A stretch of 63,154 bases of DNA from Candidatus Methanovorans sp. (GCA_020793565.1 DQIP01000235.1:1-63154); one strand, 5' to 3'. Counted from the first letter of the stretch, positions 9,616 to 18,497 are shown. Translations and numbers: made by a program. The notes: generated by a model not told the origin, from the letters alone.

Positions 9616-9654
9616 TTTATTTCACCTATGTTTCATTTTAGTTTCACGGTTCGG

Positions 9655-9672
9655 CTTTTTTATTAAAAGCCA
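9655..9672 (-). promoter_or_regulatory. probable TATA box of the exosome superoperon
   Basis: On the minus strand the sequence reads 'gcttttaataaaaaagcc', an AT-rich box in the right place (40-55 bp upstream of the L15e TTG start) for a TATA element with a short leader that holds the 'aggtga' ribosome-binding site. Inference from position and composition only. Confidence 0.45.
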
Positions 9673-9815
9673 CATTCCTACGGGATTTTATCCCGACAAT
9701 GAAACTTGCCAGATTACGCACTTGATATGACTTAAAGGTTTGTATGGATCCGGTGGGAAATCAATCCCGAAAACATTAATAATAGTAGCAACCGATAATA
9801 CTTGAGGTGAATCAA

Positions 9816-9941
9816 ATGTCAAAGTTTCATAAGCGGGATAATGAGCGAAAAGGAACCAAAAAACATGAGGGGTTGGAGGATAAACTGATAAAGGGTAACC
9901 TCGATGACTTAAAAGGAGAAGGCGGTGAAGTATTAGATTGA
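9816..9941 (+). CDS. 41-residue basic/acidic small protein
   Basis: This short ORF reads MSKFHKRDNERKGTKKHEG... ending ...GGEVLD, and is too short for the ORF track. A 'gaggtga' lies 9 bp upstream of the ATG, and the stop overlaps the TTG start of the ubiquitin-like gene, which is the arrangement of a translationally coupled pair. The protein is highly charged with no visible fold. I do not recognise it; its position suggests a partner of the downstream SAMP-like protein. Confidence 0.6.
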   Translation: MSKFHKRDNERKGTKKHEGLEDKLIKGNLDDLKGEGGEVLD

Positions 9942-10150
9942 GCATCAAGGTGAATATAAAAATACTCGCAGGTGGCACTTCTGAACAAACAATTGAAGTT
10001 GAGACCGGTACTACCTACGAATGTTTGCTGGATATGCTTGACATAAATCAAGAAAGCGTTATTGTATTGAAGGATGGGCAAGCTGTTCCACTTGATGGGA
10101 CAGTTATATCCGGCGATCTAACGATCTTAAAAATAGTCTCAGGTGGATGA
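9938..10150 (+). CDS. ubiquitin-like small archaeal modifier / ThiS-MoaD-like protein
   Basis: The 70-residue protein has the beta-grasp pattern of ThiS/MoaD/SAMP proteins (VNIKILAGGTSEQTIEVETG, VIVLKDGQAVPLDG) and ends in -IVSGG, the di-glycine C-terminus that an E1-like enzyme adenylates. Such proteins carry sulfur for thiolation of tRNA, molybdopterin or thiazole, or are conjugated to lysines (SAMPylation). The track start is TTG at 9938, overlapping the upstream stop; a GTG at 9950 is the alternative. No E1-like gene is in the window. Confidence 0.8.
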   Translation: MSIKVNIKILAGGTSEQTIEVETGTTYECLLDMLDINQESVIVLKDGQAVPLDGTVISGDLTILKIVSGG

Positions 10151-10328
10151 ATTTTTCAATCTGCTTTATTTTGTTTAAAAATATTATTTTGTGTCGGATC
10201 GTTTAAACTGAATTACTCTTGTTGCACCTTTGAATGGAAGATTTCAATCCAATGGGATTGTTCACTCAGAAAATCGGGCAAATATTCACAAAATGGTATT
10301 TGTATAGCTGGATATGATAAAATACTGA

Positions 10329-10625
10329 TGCATAGCCAAAATTGCTAGACCCCACGCAGCAACCCGCCGCAGGCGGCACATTTCAATTATTATGAAAATG
10401 TGTATATCTCTATATCAGTCAGACAAACCCGAATATTTCTAATAACATTGGCATGTGGAAAACGCTATGCTGCGCTATTCTACATTTATTCTATAATGGT
10501 ATATAATTTATAAAATTATATAGTCCGAGTTAAATCGACCGTAGGGAGATTTTTATCGGTTGAAATGCTGCGAAAATGCCCATATCGTTCACGTTAGTGG
10601 TATGGGAATCCGCCGCCTGCGGCGT
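10329..10625. repeat. dispersed repeat B, copy 1 (with insertion)
   Basis: It is bounded by GC-rich palindromes 'ccgccgcaggcggc' (about 10365) and 'cgccgcctgcggcg' (10611). The left part aligns with copy 3 at 58495-58670 (shared 'gca..gcc', 'taataa.attgg', 'aaaaacgct'). The distance between palindromes is about 124 bp longer than in copies 2 and 3, which agrees with repeat A lying inside it. Confidence 0.7.
10498..10560 (-). repeat. dispersed repeat A copy (reverse)
   Basis: The minus strand reads '...ctccctacggtcgatttaactcggactatataattttataaattata', close to the 62-bp units at 57589-57712. It lies within repeat B copy 1. Confidence 0.8.
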
Positions 10626-11124
10626 TTGTATTGGTTTTAGCTTTAGTTTTAGATCGAACAATCTAATTTACGCAGATATACAAATACGTTTATTTTTTTG
10701 TGTTTACCCTGCATCACAACGATGCACCCCGTAAATCTGATTTGATATTTAATCCATGTTCTCCAGTATCACACTAAAATTCACAATTTTCATCCATAAA
10801 TATATTCTTCTACCGTTCACTCCTCTCAATTTTATTTCATACTGGCGAAGATGGGCTTTAAGCCAAATACGATAAAACTTGTTCTGTCCGCAGATAATCC
10901 ATATCGCTCCGCAAGTGTAATTTGGAATTATGCATGACTACCACAGAGAATGGATCCTGTGATGCGGAATATGTCTCTTTGTGGCAGGAAGTTATAACTG
11001 ATGCGTTTTAGTATAATTAACGTCATGGCAAAACTTGACAAAGATCCATATATCGTATGTGTTTTCATCTCTACTGGCAAAAACAACCACAATGATATTA
11101 TTTGATTACCCGGTTTCATTTACG

Positions 11125-12567
11125 ATGTCAAAAAAGTCAAAACAAACGGTCGTACTGTTCAACCCTATGCCTGTAAAACATCAGGTTGCAATTGTAAACA
11201 AAAAAACCACATCCCTTCAGGTTCCTCTTGTAAATGTTCCTCTTTCCCTTCTGGCTCTTGCAAGGATGATCAGGGATGATTTTGATGTTCGTATTATCAA
11301 TGCTGTGGTGGATATCAATTATGAAGAGATGATTCTTGATGCATGTAAGGATGCGCTTTGTTTTTCCCTGAGCAGTATGACCTGTTACCAGATACGCGAT
11401 GGTATGAATGTGTCAGCTGCTGTCAAGGAACGATATCCTGATATGCCGATTATCTGGGGAGGTTATCATCCATCAACCCAGACAGAACAGACACTCCAAG
11501 ATCCCAATATTGATATTGTTGTGATAGGGCAAGGCGAATTGACCTTTAAGGAAGTTGTTGAAAGGCTTGCTAAAGGACAATCCCTTGATGGTGTGCCAGG
11601 TATTGCCTACAAGGATGATGGACGCATAATTACGACTTCGTCTCGTGGTTTTACAGATCTTAACGAATTTCCAGCTATTCCTTATGAGATGATCGATGTG
11701 GAGGCGCATATCAAGAGTTACAAGTTCGGGGAGCGATGCCTTGATTATTATATCAGCCAGGGATGCGCGGCAGGGTGCAGTTTTTGCTCGGAGCCTGTTT
11801 TTTGTGGCAGGAAATGGACGGGTCTTGAGCCTGAAACAGTGGTTGCGGAACTCGAATATCTCGCAAAGACCTACAATATCGATACGTTTATGATACGGGA
11901 TAGTGATTTTTTCATCAATGTGACCAAGTTAAAAGAATTGTGCAATCTCCTGATTGATAAGGACCTCGGACTCAGGTTGACAAGTGTCAATGGTCGGATG
12001 GAGCAACTTTATCGTATGGATGATGAGGTTTGGGCACTTGCACGAAAAGCGGGTGTGCGTGAGGTATTCATTGGTGTGGAAAGTGGTTATCAGGAAGCGT
12101 TGGATGCTATGAACAAAGGCGCAAAGGTCATCCAGAGTAAAATATGTATGGAACAGTGCATTAAACACGATATTGATGCCCGTGCTTCATTCATGGTAGG
12201 TATTCCTGATCTGGATACAGGGGAAGAGATAAGACTCACTTTTGAATCTATTCATGATGCCATATCCGTTTATGGCAAACAGGGAAAACTTGACCACATG
12301 GATGTATTGCTTTCTTTCTTTACGCCTTACCCGAATACTTCGCTCTACCAGACGGCTGTTGGGTGTGGATTGATACGTCTTGATACCCTTGGGGACTGGG
12401 GCGATTTCGATCAGGTAGACTTTAAGGCACCATGGATGCCGCAGGAATATTACGATCTTGTCAAAAAGTTCAGGGACGGCATGCCATGGAACTCCGGATG
12501 TGATTTTGATGAGTGGTGTGAATTCTATTCAGGGATAATGGATGAACTTGGTAGGTGTAGTTCCTGA
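11125..12567 (+). CDS. B12-binding-domain radical SAM protein
   Basis: The ATG at 11125 (MSKKSKQTVVLFNPMP) is preferred to the track start 11035, since the family begins at the VVLFNPM strand; this gives 480 residues. Residues ~1-160 form a cobalamin-binding-type Rossmann domain (IIWGGYHPSTQTEQTL, DIVVIGQGELTFKEVV), without an obvious DxHxxG lower-ligand motif. The radical SAM cluster motif is CAAGCSFC (CxxxCxxC) near residue 213, followed by a TIM-barrel (FMIRDSDFF, EVFIGVESGYQEALDAMNKG). Relatives do methylations or ring rearrangements; the substrate here is unknown. It stands alone between repeat-rich spacers, so it may be accessory. Confidence 0.85.
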   Translation: MSKKSKQTVVLFNPMPVKHQVAIVNKKTTSLQVPLVNVPLSLLALARMIRDDFDVRIINAVVDINYEEMILDACKDALCFSLSSMTCYQIRDGMNVSAAVKERYPDMPIIWGGYHPSTQTEQTLQDPNIDIVVIGQGELTFKEVVERLAKGQSLDGVPGIAYKDDGRIITTSSRGFTDLNEFPAIPYEMIDVEAHIKSYKFGERCLDYYISQGCAAGCSFCSEPVFCGRKWTGLEPETVVAELEYLAKTYNIDTFMIRDSDFFINVTKLKELCNLLIDKDLGLRLTSVNGRMEQLYRMDDEVWALARKAGVREVFIGVESGYQEALDAMNKGAKVIQSKICMEQCIKHDIDARASFMVGIPDLDTGEEIRLTFESIHDAISVYGKQGKLDHMDVLLSFFTPYPNTSLYQTAVGCGLIRLDTLGDWGDFDQVDFKAPWMPQEYYDLVKKFRDGMPWNSGCDFDEWCEFYSGIMDELGRCSS

Positions 12568-13037
12568 ATTTTATGGTGTGGTAAGTTATACGATTAAGTC
12601 CTCGCAACCAAAGTTACCAACGGCGAACTCGAACTGACCGAGTTTGTGATAACGTCCTTTGATACCACTCAATACGATTCCTTAGCCGATGCTTTTGCAT
12701 AGGATATCGAACAATTTAGAGACTTTTTATTATTTTCTGGTCACACTTATGAATCAGTTCTGTTAACCGCGGATTAACGCGGATACTGCATACGAAATCT
12801 GCGTTACCTGCGCGTCCTTTAGATGCAGTAGGCACTCAACTCCATAGGAGGTGAGTGTATTTGCGATCATCTGCGGTTCATTATAATTCAAACCAGAAGA
12901 TATTAAAAAGTCTCTGTAATCACCACTGCTATGGCGCAGTATCGGTATGATACCGAGCAAGAGACCTTAATCAAGGAAGTGAATGGTAAAAAAGAGTGCC
13001 TGGGCTGCGGAAAGATCGTGGTGAAACCTGTTTTTAA
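12568..13037 (+). other. gene-free stretch with decayed coding remnants
   Basis: No intact gene. At 12601-12768 one plus frame reads LATKVTNGELELTEFVITSF... with a stop near 12700, which looks like the decayed end of a protein. At 12931 a short zinc-ribbon-like piece (KKECLGCGKIVVKP) runs out of frame into the HsdS fragment. I see these as debris of the same restriction locus as the next two entries, but cannot assign them. Confidence 0.45.
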
Positions 13038-13181
13038 GAAAGCGAGCAAAAAGCCATCGCCGATTACCTCGACACCAAAACCGCCCACATTGACCGCATC
13101 GTCGAAACCATCAACACCCAAATCGAAAAACTTAAAGAGATGCGCAAAACTTTAATTAATGATGTTGTTACAGAAAATTAA
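13038..13181 (+). pseudogene. C-terminal fragment of type I restriction specificity subunit (HsdS)
   Basis: The plus frame reads ESEQKAIADYLDTKTAHIDR then VETINTQIEKLKEMRKTLIN and DVVTEN-stop. This is the conserved C-terminal coiled-coil end of HsdS (target recognition subunit of type I restriction-modification), opened directly after a stop at 13035. The two DNA-recognition domains are missing. It is followed 9 bp later by the AlbA_2 gene relic, a common neighbour in type I loci. Confidence 0.75.
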
Positions 13182-13190
13182 GGTGCCTCA

Positions 13191-13580
13191 ATGAAAGAAT
13201 CAAATCGAATTGAACTCAAAAGAAAGCTCAACGATTCTCTTGAAAAATAAGTGGTGGCTTTTCTCAATTACCGTGAAGGCGGCCATATTTATATTGGAGT
13301 TGACGATGCTACCGGCAAGGTAGTGGGAGTGTCCGATCCTGATGCGGTTCAACTTAAGATCAAAGATCGTATCAAAAATAATATCATGTCTTCTGCTCTG
13401 GGTATTTTTGATGTAATTGCTGAACAACACGACGGCAAGGATGTTATCAAGATCACCGTTGCCAGCGGTCCTGAAAAACCATATTACTTAAGAAAATTGG
13501 GCATGTCTGAACGAGGTTGTTTTATTCGGATTGGCAGTGCATCGGAACCGATGCCGGGACAATCCGCCCTAGGCGGCGCA
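13191..13580 (+). pseudogene. AlbA_2 (Schlafen-type) domain gene, interrupted and truncated
   Basis: From the ATG at 13191 the frame reads MKESNRIELKRKLNDSLEK, then TAA at 13248, then VVAFLNYREGGHIYIGVDD...GVSDPDAV, a good N-terminal AlbA_2 nucleic-acid-binding domain. The family normally has E where the stop lies (LEKEVVAFLN), so a single GAA-to-TAA change explains the break. After GSASEPMP the frame runs into repeat B copy 2 and ends, losing the C-terminal ATPase-like part. It is thus broken twice. It probably belonged with the HsdS relic upstream. Confidence 0.8.
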
Positions 13581-13700
13581 CCCCGTTATCACTGATGAAA
13601 ATCTCATATTTTCACATTTATGGACCTAATTAATAATCCCATTGATATTAGGCACCATTTTCGTGACAAGTGGTGTGGAAATGCGCCGCCTTCGGCGCTG
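13564..13700. repeat. dispersed repeat B, copy 2
   Basis: A 137-bp element is bounded by 'ccgccctaggcggcg' at 13564 and 'gcgccgccttcggcgct' at 13683. Its interior shares 'tggaccta', 'taataat..attg' and 'aagtggtgtggaaat' blocks with copies at 10329 and 58495. It terminates the AlbA_2 reading frame. Confidence 0.7.
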
Positions 13701-13924
13701 TGATAAAAAATTAATACAAGAAGTATCTAAGATATGTGAGGTGGAATTGACACGAAAAAACCGAAATTCATCGATGGACACATGTGACAAAAGAGGTTGA
13801 GAATACATTAAAACCCTTAAATATCTCATCTCTTCAAACCTAATTACTAAATCCACCGATAGACGGGTTTTACCTTAATAACCATACGTTCTATTGCGGT
13901 TAGGCATGCCGTCGCAACTTTTGA

Positions 13925-14164
13925 CTATTTGAGGATCGCAGTCAGTATTTTCATGATCAGGAACGATGTAGTGATCATAACAATAACAATAACTGCAAAA
14001 AGAAAGAGGTTTCTGTAAACAACATCACTTTCTGAGCCGGATCTGATACCAAGTCCGCCTGCACATCCGGTTGAACCACATGTACTGCATCCAGTGCTAC
14101 AGTTTGAGCTGTCATCAGGAGGGTTCTGGTTTAATAGCGGGAGCTTTTTCGTATCATTTGACAT
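13925..14164 (-). CDS. small Cys-rich single-pass membrane protein
   Basis: The ATG at 14164 gives 79 residues, MSNDTKKLPLLNQNPPDD... The track start at 14308 would run through the tRNA gene and is rejected. A cysteine cluster CSTGCSTCGSTGC is followed by one hydrophobic helix (LFLFAVIVIVMITTSFLIMKIL) at the C-terminus. The Cys cluster could bind a metal or form disulfides. I do not recognise a family. Confidence 0.6.
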   Translation of the reverse strand: MSNDTKKLPLLNQNPPDDSSNCSTGCSTCGSTGCAGGLGIRSGSESDVVYRNLFLFAVIVIVMITTSFLIMKILTAILK

Positions 14165-14266
14165 AAATATACTTATTTTTTCAATTGATATAAATCTGTT
14201 GTTTGCTGCAAATTTTGCTGGAATGTAATGATCAGTAATTCTCAAAAATTTCTTGTAAAAATAGAG

Positions 14267-14351
14267 CGACGAGAGGGGGATTCGAACCCCCGAGGCGCAA
14301 AGCACCACAGGATTAGCAATCCTGCGCCATACCGGGCTTGGCTATCTCGTC
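14267..14351 (-). tRNA. trnS: tRNA-Ser(GCU)
   Basis: The minus strand folds as an 85-nt cloverleaf: acceptor GACGAGA/TCTCGTC with discriminator G, D-arm TAGCCAAGCCCGGTATGGC, anticodon arm CAGGATTGCTAATCCTG with anticodon GCT, a long variable arm typical of serine tRNA, and T-arm GGGGGTTCGAATCCCCC. No intron. CCA is not encoded. Confidence 0.95.
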
Positions 14352-14491
14352 ATCAGGATAGATGTTGAAGTGTGCTCTTAATGTAACCTACGTATTTAAT
14401 GCTTTCTTTGTAATTTTATAATTATTTGTAATATTTGCAACATTTGCAAAATTATGTGCTATAAATAAATCCGAGCAGCGAGCATTATATT

Positions 14492-14813
14492 AAGTGGCAG
14501 GCGCACCGCAGGTTGTTGACCATCCTATTTCCAAGTGGTCTGCAATCTCTCCTCCACCCCGCAACCCTGTAAGCGATGGTTGTCTACGGTAGGTCTGCTC
14601 CCTTCCGGGCCTCAACTGGTTCCCGCAGTTAAGTTATGAAAACAAGCTCTCCAGCAAGCTCTCATATCAACTCCATCCAAACAGGACGGGGCTTCTACGT
14701 TGAGATCACAGGTTTGAAAATGATCTGGACATCTTCTATTGGCTTCGTCCCCCGCATATCGGCGATATCGGGTAACAGGTAACGCCGAACTACCCGGACT
14801 AGCCCGCCACCCT
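14492..14813 (-). ncRNA. 7S signal recognition particle RNA
   Basis: The minus strand begins 'ggtggcgggctagtccggg' and ends 'cctgcggtgcgcctgccac'; 'gtggcgggc' and 'gcctgccac' pair as helix 1 that closes archaeal 7S RNA. It contains 'gttcggcgttacctgttacc...gccgatatgc' (helices 2-4 region) and the conserved helix 8 'ggcccggaagggagcagac', the SRP54-binding GGAAG/GCAG loop. The RNA of ~320 nt with SRP19 and SRP54 targets proteins to the membrane. Ends are approximate. An AT-rich 'aatacatttatta' 25-35 bp upstream may be its TATA box. Confidence 0.9.
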
Positions 14814-14944
14814 ACATATGCATTACAGGTAATAAATGTATTCCTGTCAATGTTGTATTTTGACAAAATGGTCAAGTGATTGCATAAATAAGAAAGTAGT
14901 TATAGTATGTCAGCTGACCTTTTAAAGGTGGAGAAGTGATATCA

Positions 14945-15184
14945 ATGGACGAATTAATAGGTTTTGTAACAGGCAATAATAATCGGCAAAAAATACTGGC
15001 ATTGCTTGGTTCAAAAGGCGAGCTTGACCCTGCACGAATTGCAAAAACAACACATATGGTGCGCATTTCTGTGGACAGGATCCTGAAAGACCTGCTGGAA
15101 AAAGGGTTGGTGGTAAAAGAAGGTGAAATGTACCAGTTGACTGCACTCGGGGGCACAGTTGAGAGACAGGTTCACAATATGTGA
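14945..15184 (+). CDS. winged-helix transcriptional regulator
   Basis: The ATG at 14945 gives MDELIGFVTGNNNRQKILAL..., 79 residues; the GTG at 14936 sits too close to the 'ggtggag' site to be the start. It is a single winged helix: helix pair GELDPARIAKTTHMVRISVDRILKDL and wing region GLVVKEGEMYQLTALG. Small HTH proteins of this type are common in Methanosarcinales, but the target is unknown. It converges on the KaiC-like gene. Confidence 0.75.
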   Translation: MDELIGFVTGNNNRQKILALLGSKGELDPARIAKTTHMVRISVDRILKDLLEKGLVVKEGEMYQLTALGGTVERQVHNM

Positions 15185-15195
15185 CCGCCTGTCCT

Positions 15196-16596
15196 TTATT
15201 TTACATCTAACACTACATCATTTTTAATAAACAGGCCGGTATCTGTTATGGAATATTCTCTTATTTTGCTATCGTGTTTCGTTCCCCTGGATTTCAGTAT
15301 GTATGCATATTTTCGGAGTTTATTCTCAGATTCTATATGTTTCAGGATTATGACTGAATCCATTATAAAGGATGCGTCCGGGCTTATGATCCTGTTTTTG
15401 CCGTTTGGGGATATTTCGGTAGTGAAAACAGATGTTACACTGCTGCTTTTCAGGTAATTTGTGAGCGAGTGCAAGTATCCCCGTAGTTGAAGGTGGTCAG
15501 GCAGTGTCATCTCAAGATTTACAATTCCATCAAAGAACACTCGTTTTACACCTATGCTTTCTACACATTTTTTAATGCGTATCGCATGTTCGGCCGGGCA
15601 CACATCATCAGGATCGGAATAAATGAATTTCAATAGTCCATTCTCAATATATGGTGCAAGGTCAAGTCCCAGTTTTTTCGCTTCCAGTACCATCTGTTCC
15701 GGTCGTTCATCAAAAGTTGCAATGATACATGGTTCCTTTTGCAAAAGTCCACAGTTTATGAATTGCAATCCAAAGATCGTTTTCCCAGTCCCCGGACCGC
15801 CCGCAACCAGCATGCTGCTGTTTTCCATCATTCCGCCATTTAACATTGTGTCAAGTCCATCGATGCCGGATTTAATCCTTGTATCGGAAAGATGGATATC
15901 ATTTATAGGTTTAGGGCGTGGATACACCGTAATGCCTTTTGGTGTCATGCCACAACGATATTTGCGCGAAATATATCCGGACCTTGCTTTTGGGTTAACT
16001 CCCCGCATTTTAAGAATTTGCAAATAATGTTTGATACGGTATCCCATATCTTCTCTTGACATGTAAATGATCCCATCGGCAAGATGACTGATAACAGAGT
16101 TATGAAGTTCGTCCTTAAGCATTTCTCCTGTCAGTACTACAAGTGAATCCCATTCCTGCACCATGGAATCAAATGTATAGATGAAGCGTCGTTTTTCCTG
16201 TTCTACAAAACCAAAACCAAGAGGTGTTATGGGATCGAACACTACCCTATCCGGATTAACAGAGTCGATTACGTTTCCTATATCTATTAATGTGGTCAAC
16301 GGATCTTTTTCAGCCACAGGTCGATTAATACTGTGTATCTGGACAGATTCATCGAAAAATTCGAATGTGGAGAGAAACATTTTCAATTTTTCGGGAGATT
16401 CAGTTGTCAAAGGAATATAAAGTGTCTTCTCACCCCGTTTGGCAGCATTTGACAGCATCTGAAGTGCCATCATTGTTTTTCCAACACCGGCAGTTCCTGC
16501 AATGAGGATGGTTGACGGAGTTTTGAAACCACCTAATATGTCATCCAACCCATTGATGCCGCATGGTATGTCCCTCAGTTTATCCATTTGACTCAA
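15196..16596 (-). CDS. KaiC-like double RecA-fold ATPase
   Basis: The 466-residue protein has two KaiC/RecA domains. Domain 1 has Walker A GTAGVGKT near residue 34 and Walker B-like VVFDPITPL; domain 2 has GGPGTGKT near 267 and RVFFDGIVNLE. Archaeal KaiC homologues act in signalling (for example ArlH for motility) and often work with HTH or histidine-kinase partners; clock function is not implied. No KaiA or KaiB is visible. The nearest regulator is the convergent winged-helix gene at 14945, with 12 bp between the stops. Confidence 0.85.
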   Translation of the reverse strand: MSQMDKLRDIPCGINGLDDILGGFKTPSTILIAGTAGVGKTMMALQMLSNAAKRGEKTLYIPLTTESPEKLKMFLSTFEFFDESVQIHSINRPVAEKDPLTTLIDIGNVIDSVNPDRVVFDPITPLGFGFVEQEKRRFIYTFDSMVQEWDSLVVLTGEMLKDELHNSVISHLADGIIYMSREDMGYRIKHYLQILKMRGVNPKARSGYISRKYRCGMTPKGITVYPRPKPINDIHLSDTRIKSGIDGLDTMLNGGMMENSSMLVAGGPGTGKTIFGLQFINCGLLQKEPCIIATFDERPEQMVLEAKKLGLDLAPYIENGLLKFIYSDPDDVCPAEHAIRIKKCVESIGVKRVFFDGIVNLEMTLPDHLQLRGYLHSLTNYLKSSSVTSVFTTEISPNGKNRIISPDASFIMDSVIILKHIESENKLRKYAYILKSRGTKHDSKIREYSITDTGLFIKNDVVLDVK

Positions 16597-16901
16597 AACA
16601 TAATATGTATAAAGGTATTACTTATACTTTCGTAAAAATGGTATTTGCATACATTATTTGGATAAATGAATTAAAATATATACAGCAAGGGAGTCCGGCG
16701 AAGTCAGACCAATATTATCATATCTGTGTGCGATCAATGTACATGCACCATCCTTCGTAAGTTCATCAAACCTATATATATAATTGTAAGTTCTTTGTGG
16801 AGGTCCCAATAAAACTCAACAAGAACTATGAATATGTTTTCGATGCTCGATCTCGCTTGAATATATAATAGTCATCCAACGGTTTATTGATACAATAGAT
16901 C
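16597..16901. other. 305-bp spacer between KaiC-like and XseB genes
   Basis: It holds no clear gene. A good TATA-like box 'cctatatatataattg' (16768-16783) precedes a 23-codon GTG ORF at 16797 (VEVPIKLNKNYEYVFDARSR...), which may be a small leaderless gene or a relic. I would not annotate it as a gene. Confidence 0.4.
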
Positions 16902-17141
16902 CTACCCGTTTTTGTCAAAAGGTTCAGTTTTAAGTTCCCCGTTCTCTTTTATCAATTGCTCAATCTTGCGCTCGGCTCGAGTCAGTTTTTGTGTGCATAC
17001 ACGCGCGAGTTTCATGCCGTTCTCAAAAGTCCCAAGGCTCTCGTCAAGTGTCAACTGTCCATGCTCAAGTTTTTCAACAAGAATTTCCAGTTCTTCAAGA
17101 GACTGTTCAAATGTCACATCTTTTTCTTTTCGCTTTACCAT
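16902..17141 (-). CDS. xseB: exodeoxyribonuclease VII small subunit
   Basis: The 79-residue protein contains the XseB signature TFEQSLEELEILVEKLEHGQ and SLGTFENGMKLARVC, a helical hairpin. XseB binds several copies per XseA to make exonuclease VII, which degrades ssDNA in both directions. The gene follows xseA by 23 bp. The enzyme is bacterial in origin, but is known in Methanosarcinales. Confidence 0.93.
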   Translation of the reverse strand: MVKRKEKDVTFEQSLEELEILVEKLEHGQLTLDESLGTFENGMKLARVCTQKLTRAERKIEQLIKENGELKTEPFDKNG

Positions 17142-17164
17142 ATCTTCACCTCACTGGTCTGATT

Positions 17165-18355
17165 TCATTTTGTACTATCCACACTACATTCGATGGCACC
17201 ATCCTTTACAATTATTTCAAGTCCATCGCCTTTCTTTACATCAGAGATGTTTCCAACGATCTTTCGATCATCTGCTCTGATCGTGATTGAGTACCCGCGC
17301 TCTATCGTCTTAAGCGGGCTTATCGCATCAAGTCGTCCGGCGCATATCTTTAGTGATGAGCCTTTCATGTTCAGGATGGTTTTAATGCTGTATTCCATTC
17401 TTGATGTTATTTCGTCTACTCTTTGCTGGTTCTGTCGTAAGAGATCATTGAGTCGATCAGGGTCAATCTGCCCCCGCAGGTGATCAAGGTGTGCTGCTTG
17501 CCCCGATATCTTATAAATGGCTGCCTGCTCCATACGGGTGGACAATGATTCGATATGCCGGCGTATCTCGATACGGTTTGGTACGACAAGTTCCGCAGCT
17601 GCAGATGGCGTGGGTGCGCGTATGTCTGCGGTGAAGTCTGCGATCGTGTAATCTGTTTCATGACCGACAGCAGAGACGATCGGGATATTGGAATTAAATA
17701 TAGCTCTTGCGACAATCTCTTCATTGAATGACCAGAGGTCTTCAAGTGAACCCCCGCCCCTGCCGATTATAATCACATCGACATCGGTTTGGTTGAGCAT
17801 TTCAATGGATGCGGCGATATCCTGTGCTGATCGTTCACCCTGCACCAGCGCTGGAGCGACCAGGATGTCCACAGGGCATCGGCGCTTTGCAACGTTGAGT
17901 ATGTCATGGATCGCTGCGCCTGTGGGGGATGTGACAATACCTATTTTTTTAGGATACCTGGGGATTGGTTTTTTGTGTGATCCCTCAAAGAATCCTTTTT
18001 CTTCGAGTTTTTTCTTGAGTTGCTCAAAAGCTTTGTACAATTCACCAATTCCATCCGGTCGCATGTCAAAAACGCGTAGCTGGTATAGTCCCCGCACTGT
18101 GTATACATCTATAGAACCAAAGACCAGCACTTTCATTGAAGTTTCCGGCTCGAATTTGAGGATGCGGTTCGTTGACCTGAAACTGACACAATTTAACTGG
18201 CTGTTGCGGTCTTTTATCGTGAAATAATAGTGACCGGATGAATGTTTTGTAAGGTTGGATATCTCACCGCGTACCCACACTTCGCTCATTTTAGGGTCAT
18301 TTGTGAGTATGTGTTTGATGCGGTTGTTGACTTCGGATACGGTATATATTCCCAT
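17165..18355 (-). CDS. xseA: exodeoxyribonuclease VII large subunit
   Basis: The 396-residue protein has an N-terminal OB-fold (TVSEVNNRIKHILTNDPKMSEVWVRGEISNL), then the catalytic domain with IVTSPTGAAIHD, DVIIIGRGGGSLEDLWSFN and AVGHETDYTIADFTADIRAPTPSAA, all highly conserved, and a helical C-terminal region that holds XseB. Length is at the short end of the family (about 400-450). It is cotranscribed with xseB. It processes ssDNA in repair and in removing mismatched strands, which is notable since bacterial MutSL lie 9 kb away. Confidence 0.95.
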   Translation of the reverse strand: MGIYTVSEVNNRIKHILTNDPKMSEVWVRGEISNLTKHSSGHYYFTIKDRNSQLNCVSFRSTNRILKFEPETSMKVLVFGSIDVYTVRGLYQLRVFDMRPDGIGELYKAFEQLKKKLEEKGFFEGSHKKPIPRYPKKIGIVTSPTGAAIHDILNVAKRRCPVDILVAPALVQGERSAQDIAASIEMLNQTDVDVIIIGRGGGSLEDLWSFNEEIVARAIFNSNIPIVSAVGHETDYTIADFTADIRAPTPSAAAELVVPNRIEIRRHIESLSTRMEQAAIYKISGQAAHLDHLRGQIDPDRLNDLLRQNQQRVDEITSRMEYSIKTILNMKGSSLKICAGRLDAISPLKTIERGYSITIRADDRKIVGNISDVKKGDGLEIIVKDGAIECSVDSTK

Positions 18356-18462
18356 GTGGTGTTTCTCCGGTTTTCTTATGGATAGTATGTGTCAGGAGGT
18401 ATTATACTTGATGTAAGCGAGGTGAAAGTGTCATCGGGACAGGTCAATAAATGAGTGTTTAT

Positions 18463-18497
18463 GGCCGGATTAACTCGGACTACATAATCCTATCGAT
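18463..18497 (+). repeat. partial copy of dispersed repeat A
   Basis: 'ccggattaactcggactacataatcctatcgattat' matches the right half of repeat A, most closely the unit at 33940-33980. It ends exactly where the MITE-like element at 18498 begins, as if that element had inserted into it. Confidence 0.75.

Larger units (their letters stand above)
10151..11124. other. 975-bp gene-free accessory stretch
   Basis: I see no convincing gene between the SAMP-like gene and the radical SAM gene. The stretch contains repeat B copy 1 (10329-10625) interrupted by a copy of repeat A (10498-10560), plus AT-rich sequence of unclear role from 10630 to 11120, which probably includes the promoter for the next gene. 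Confidence 0.7.

Noticed and set aside
12763-12960. 65-residue minus-strand ORF
   Set aside because: No start signal, no motif, and it lies across decayed DNA with simple 'gcggattaac' repeats.
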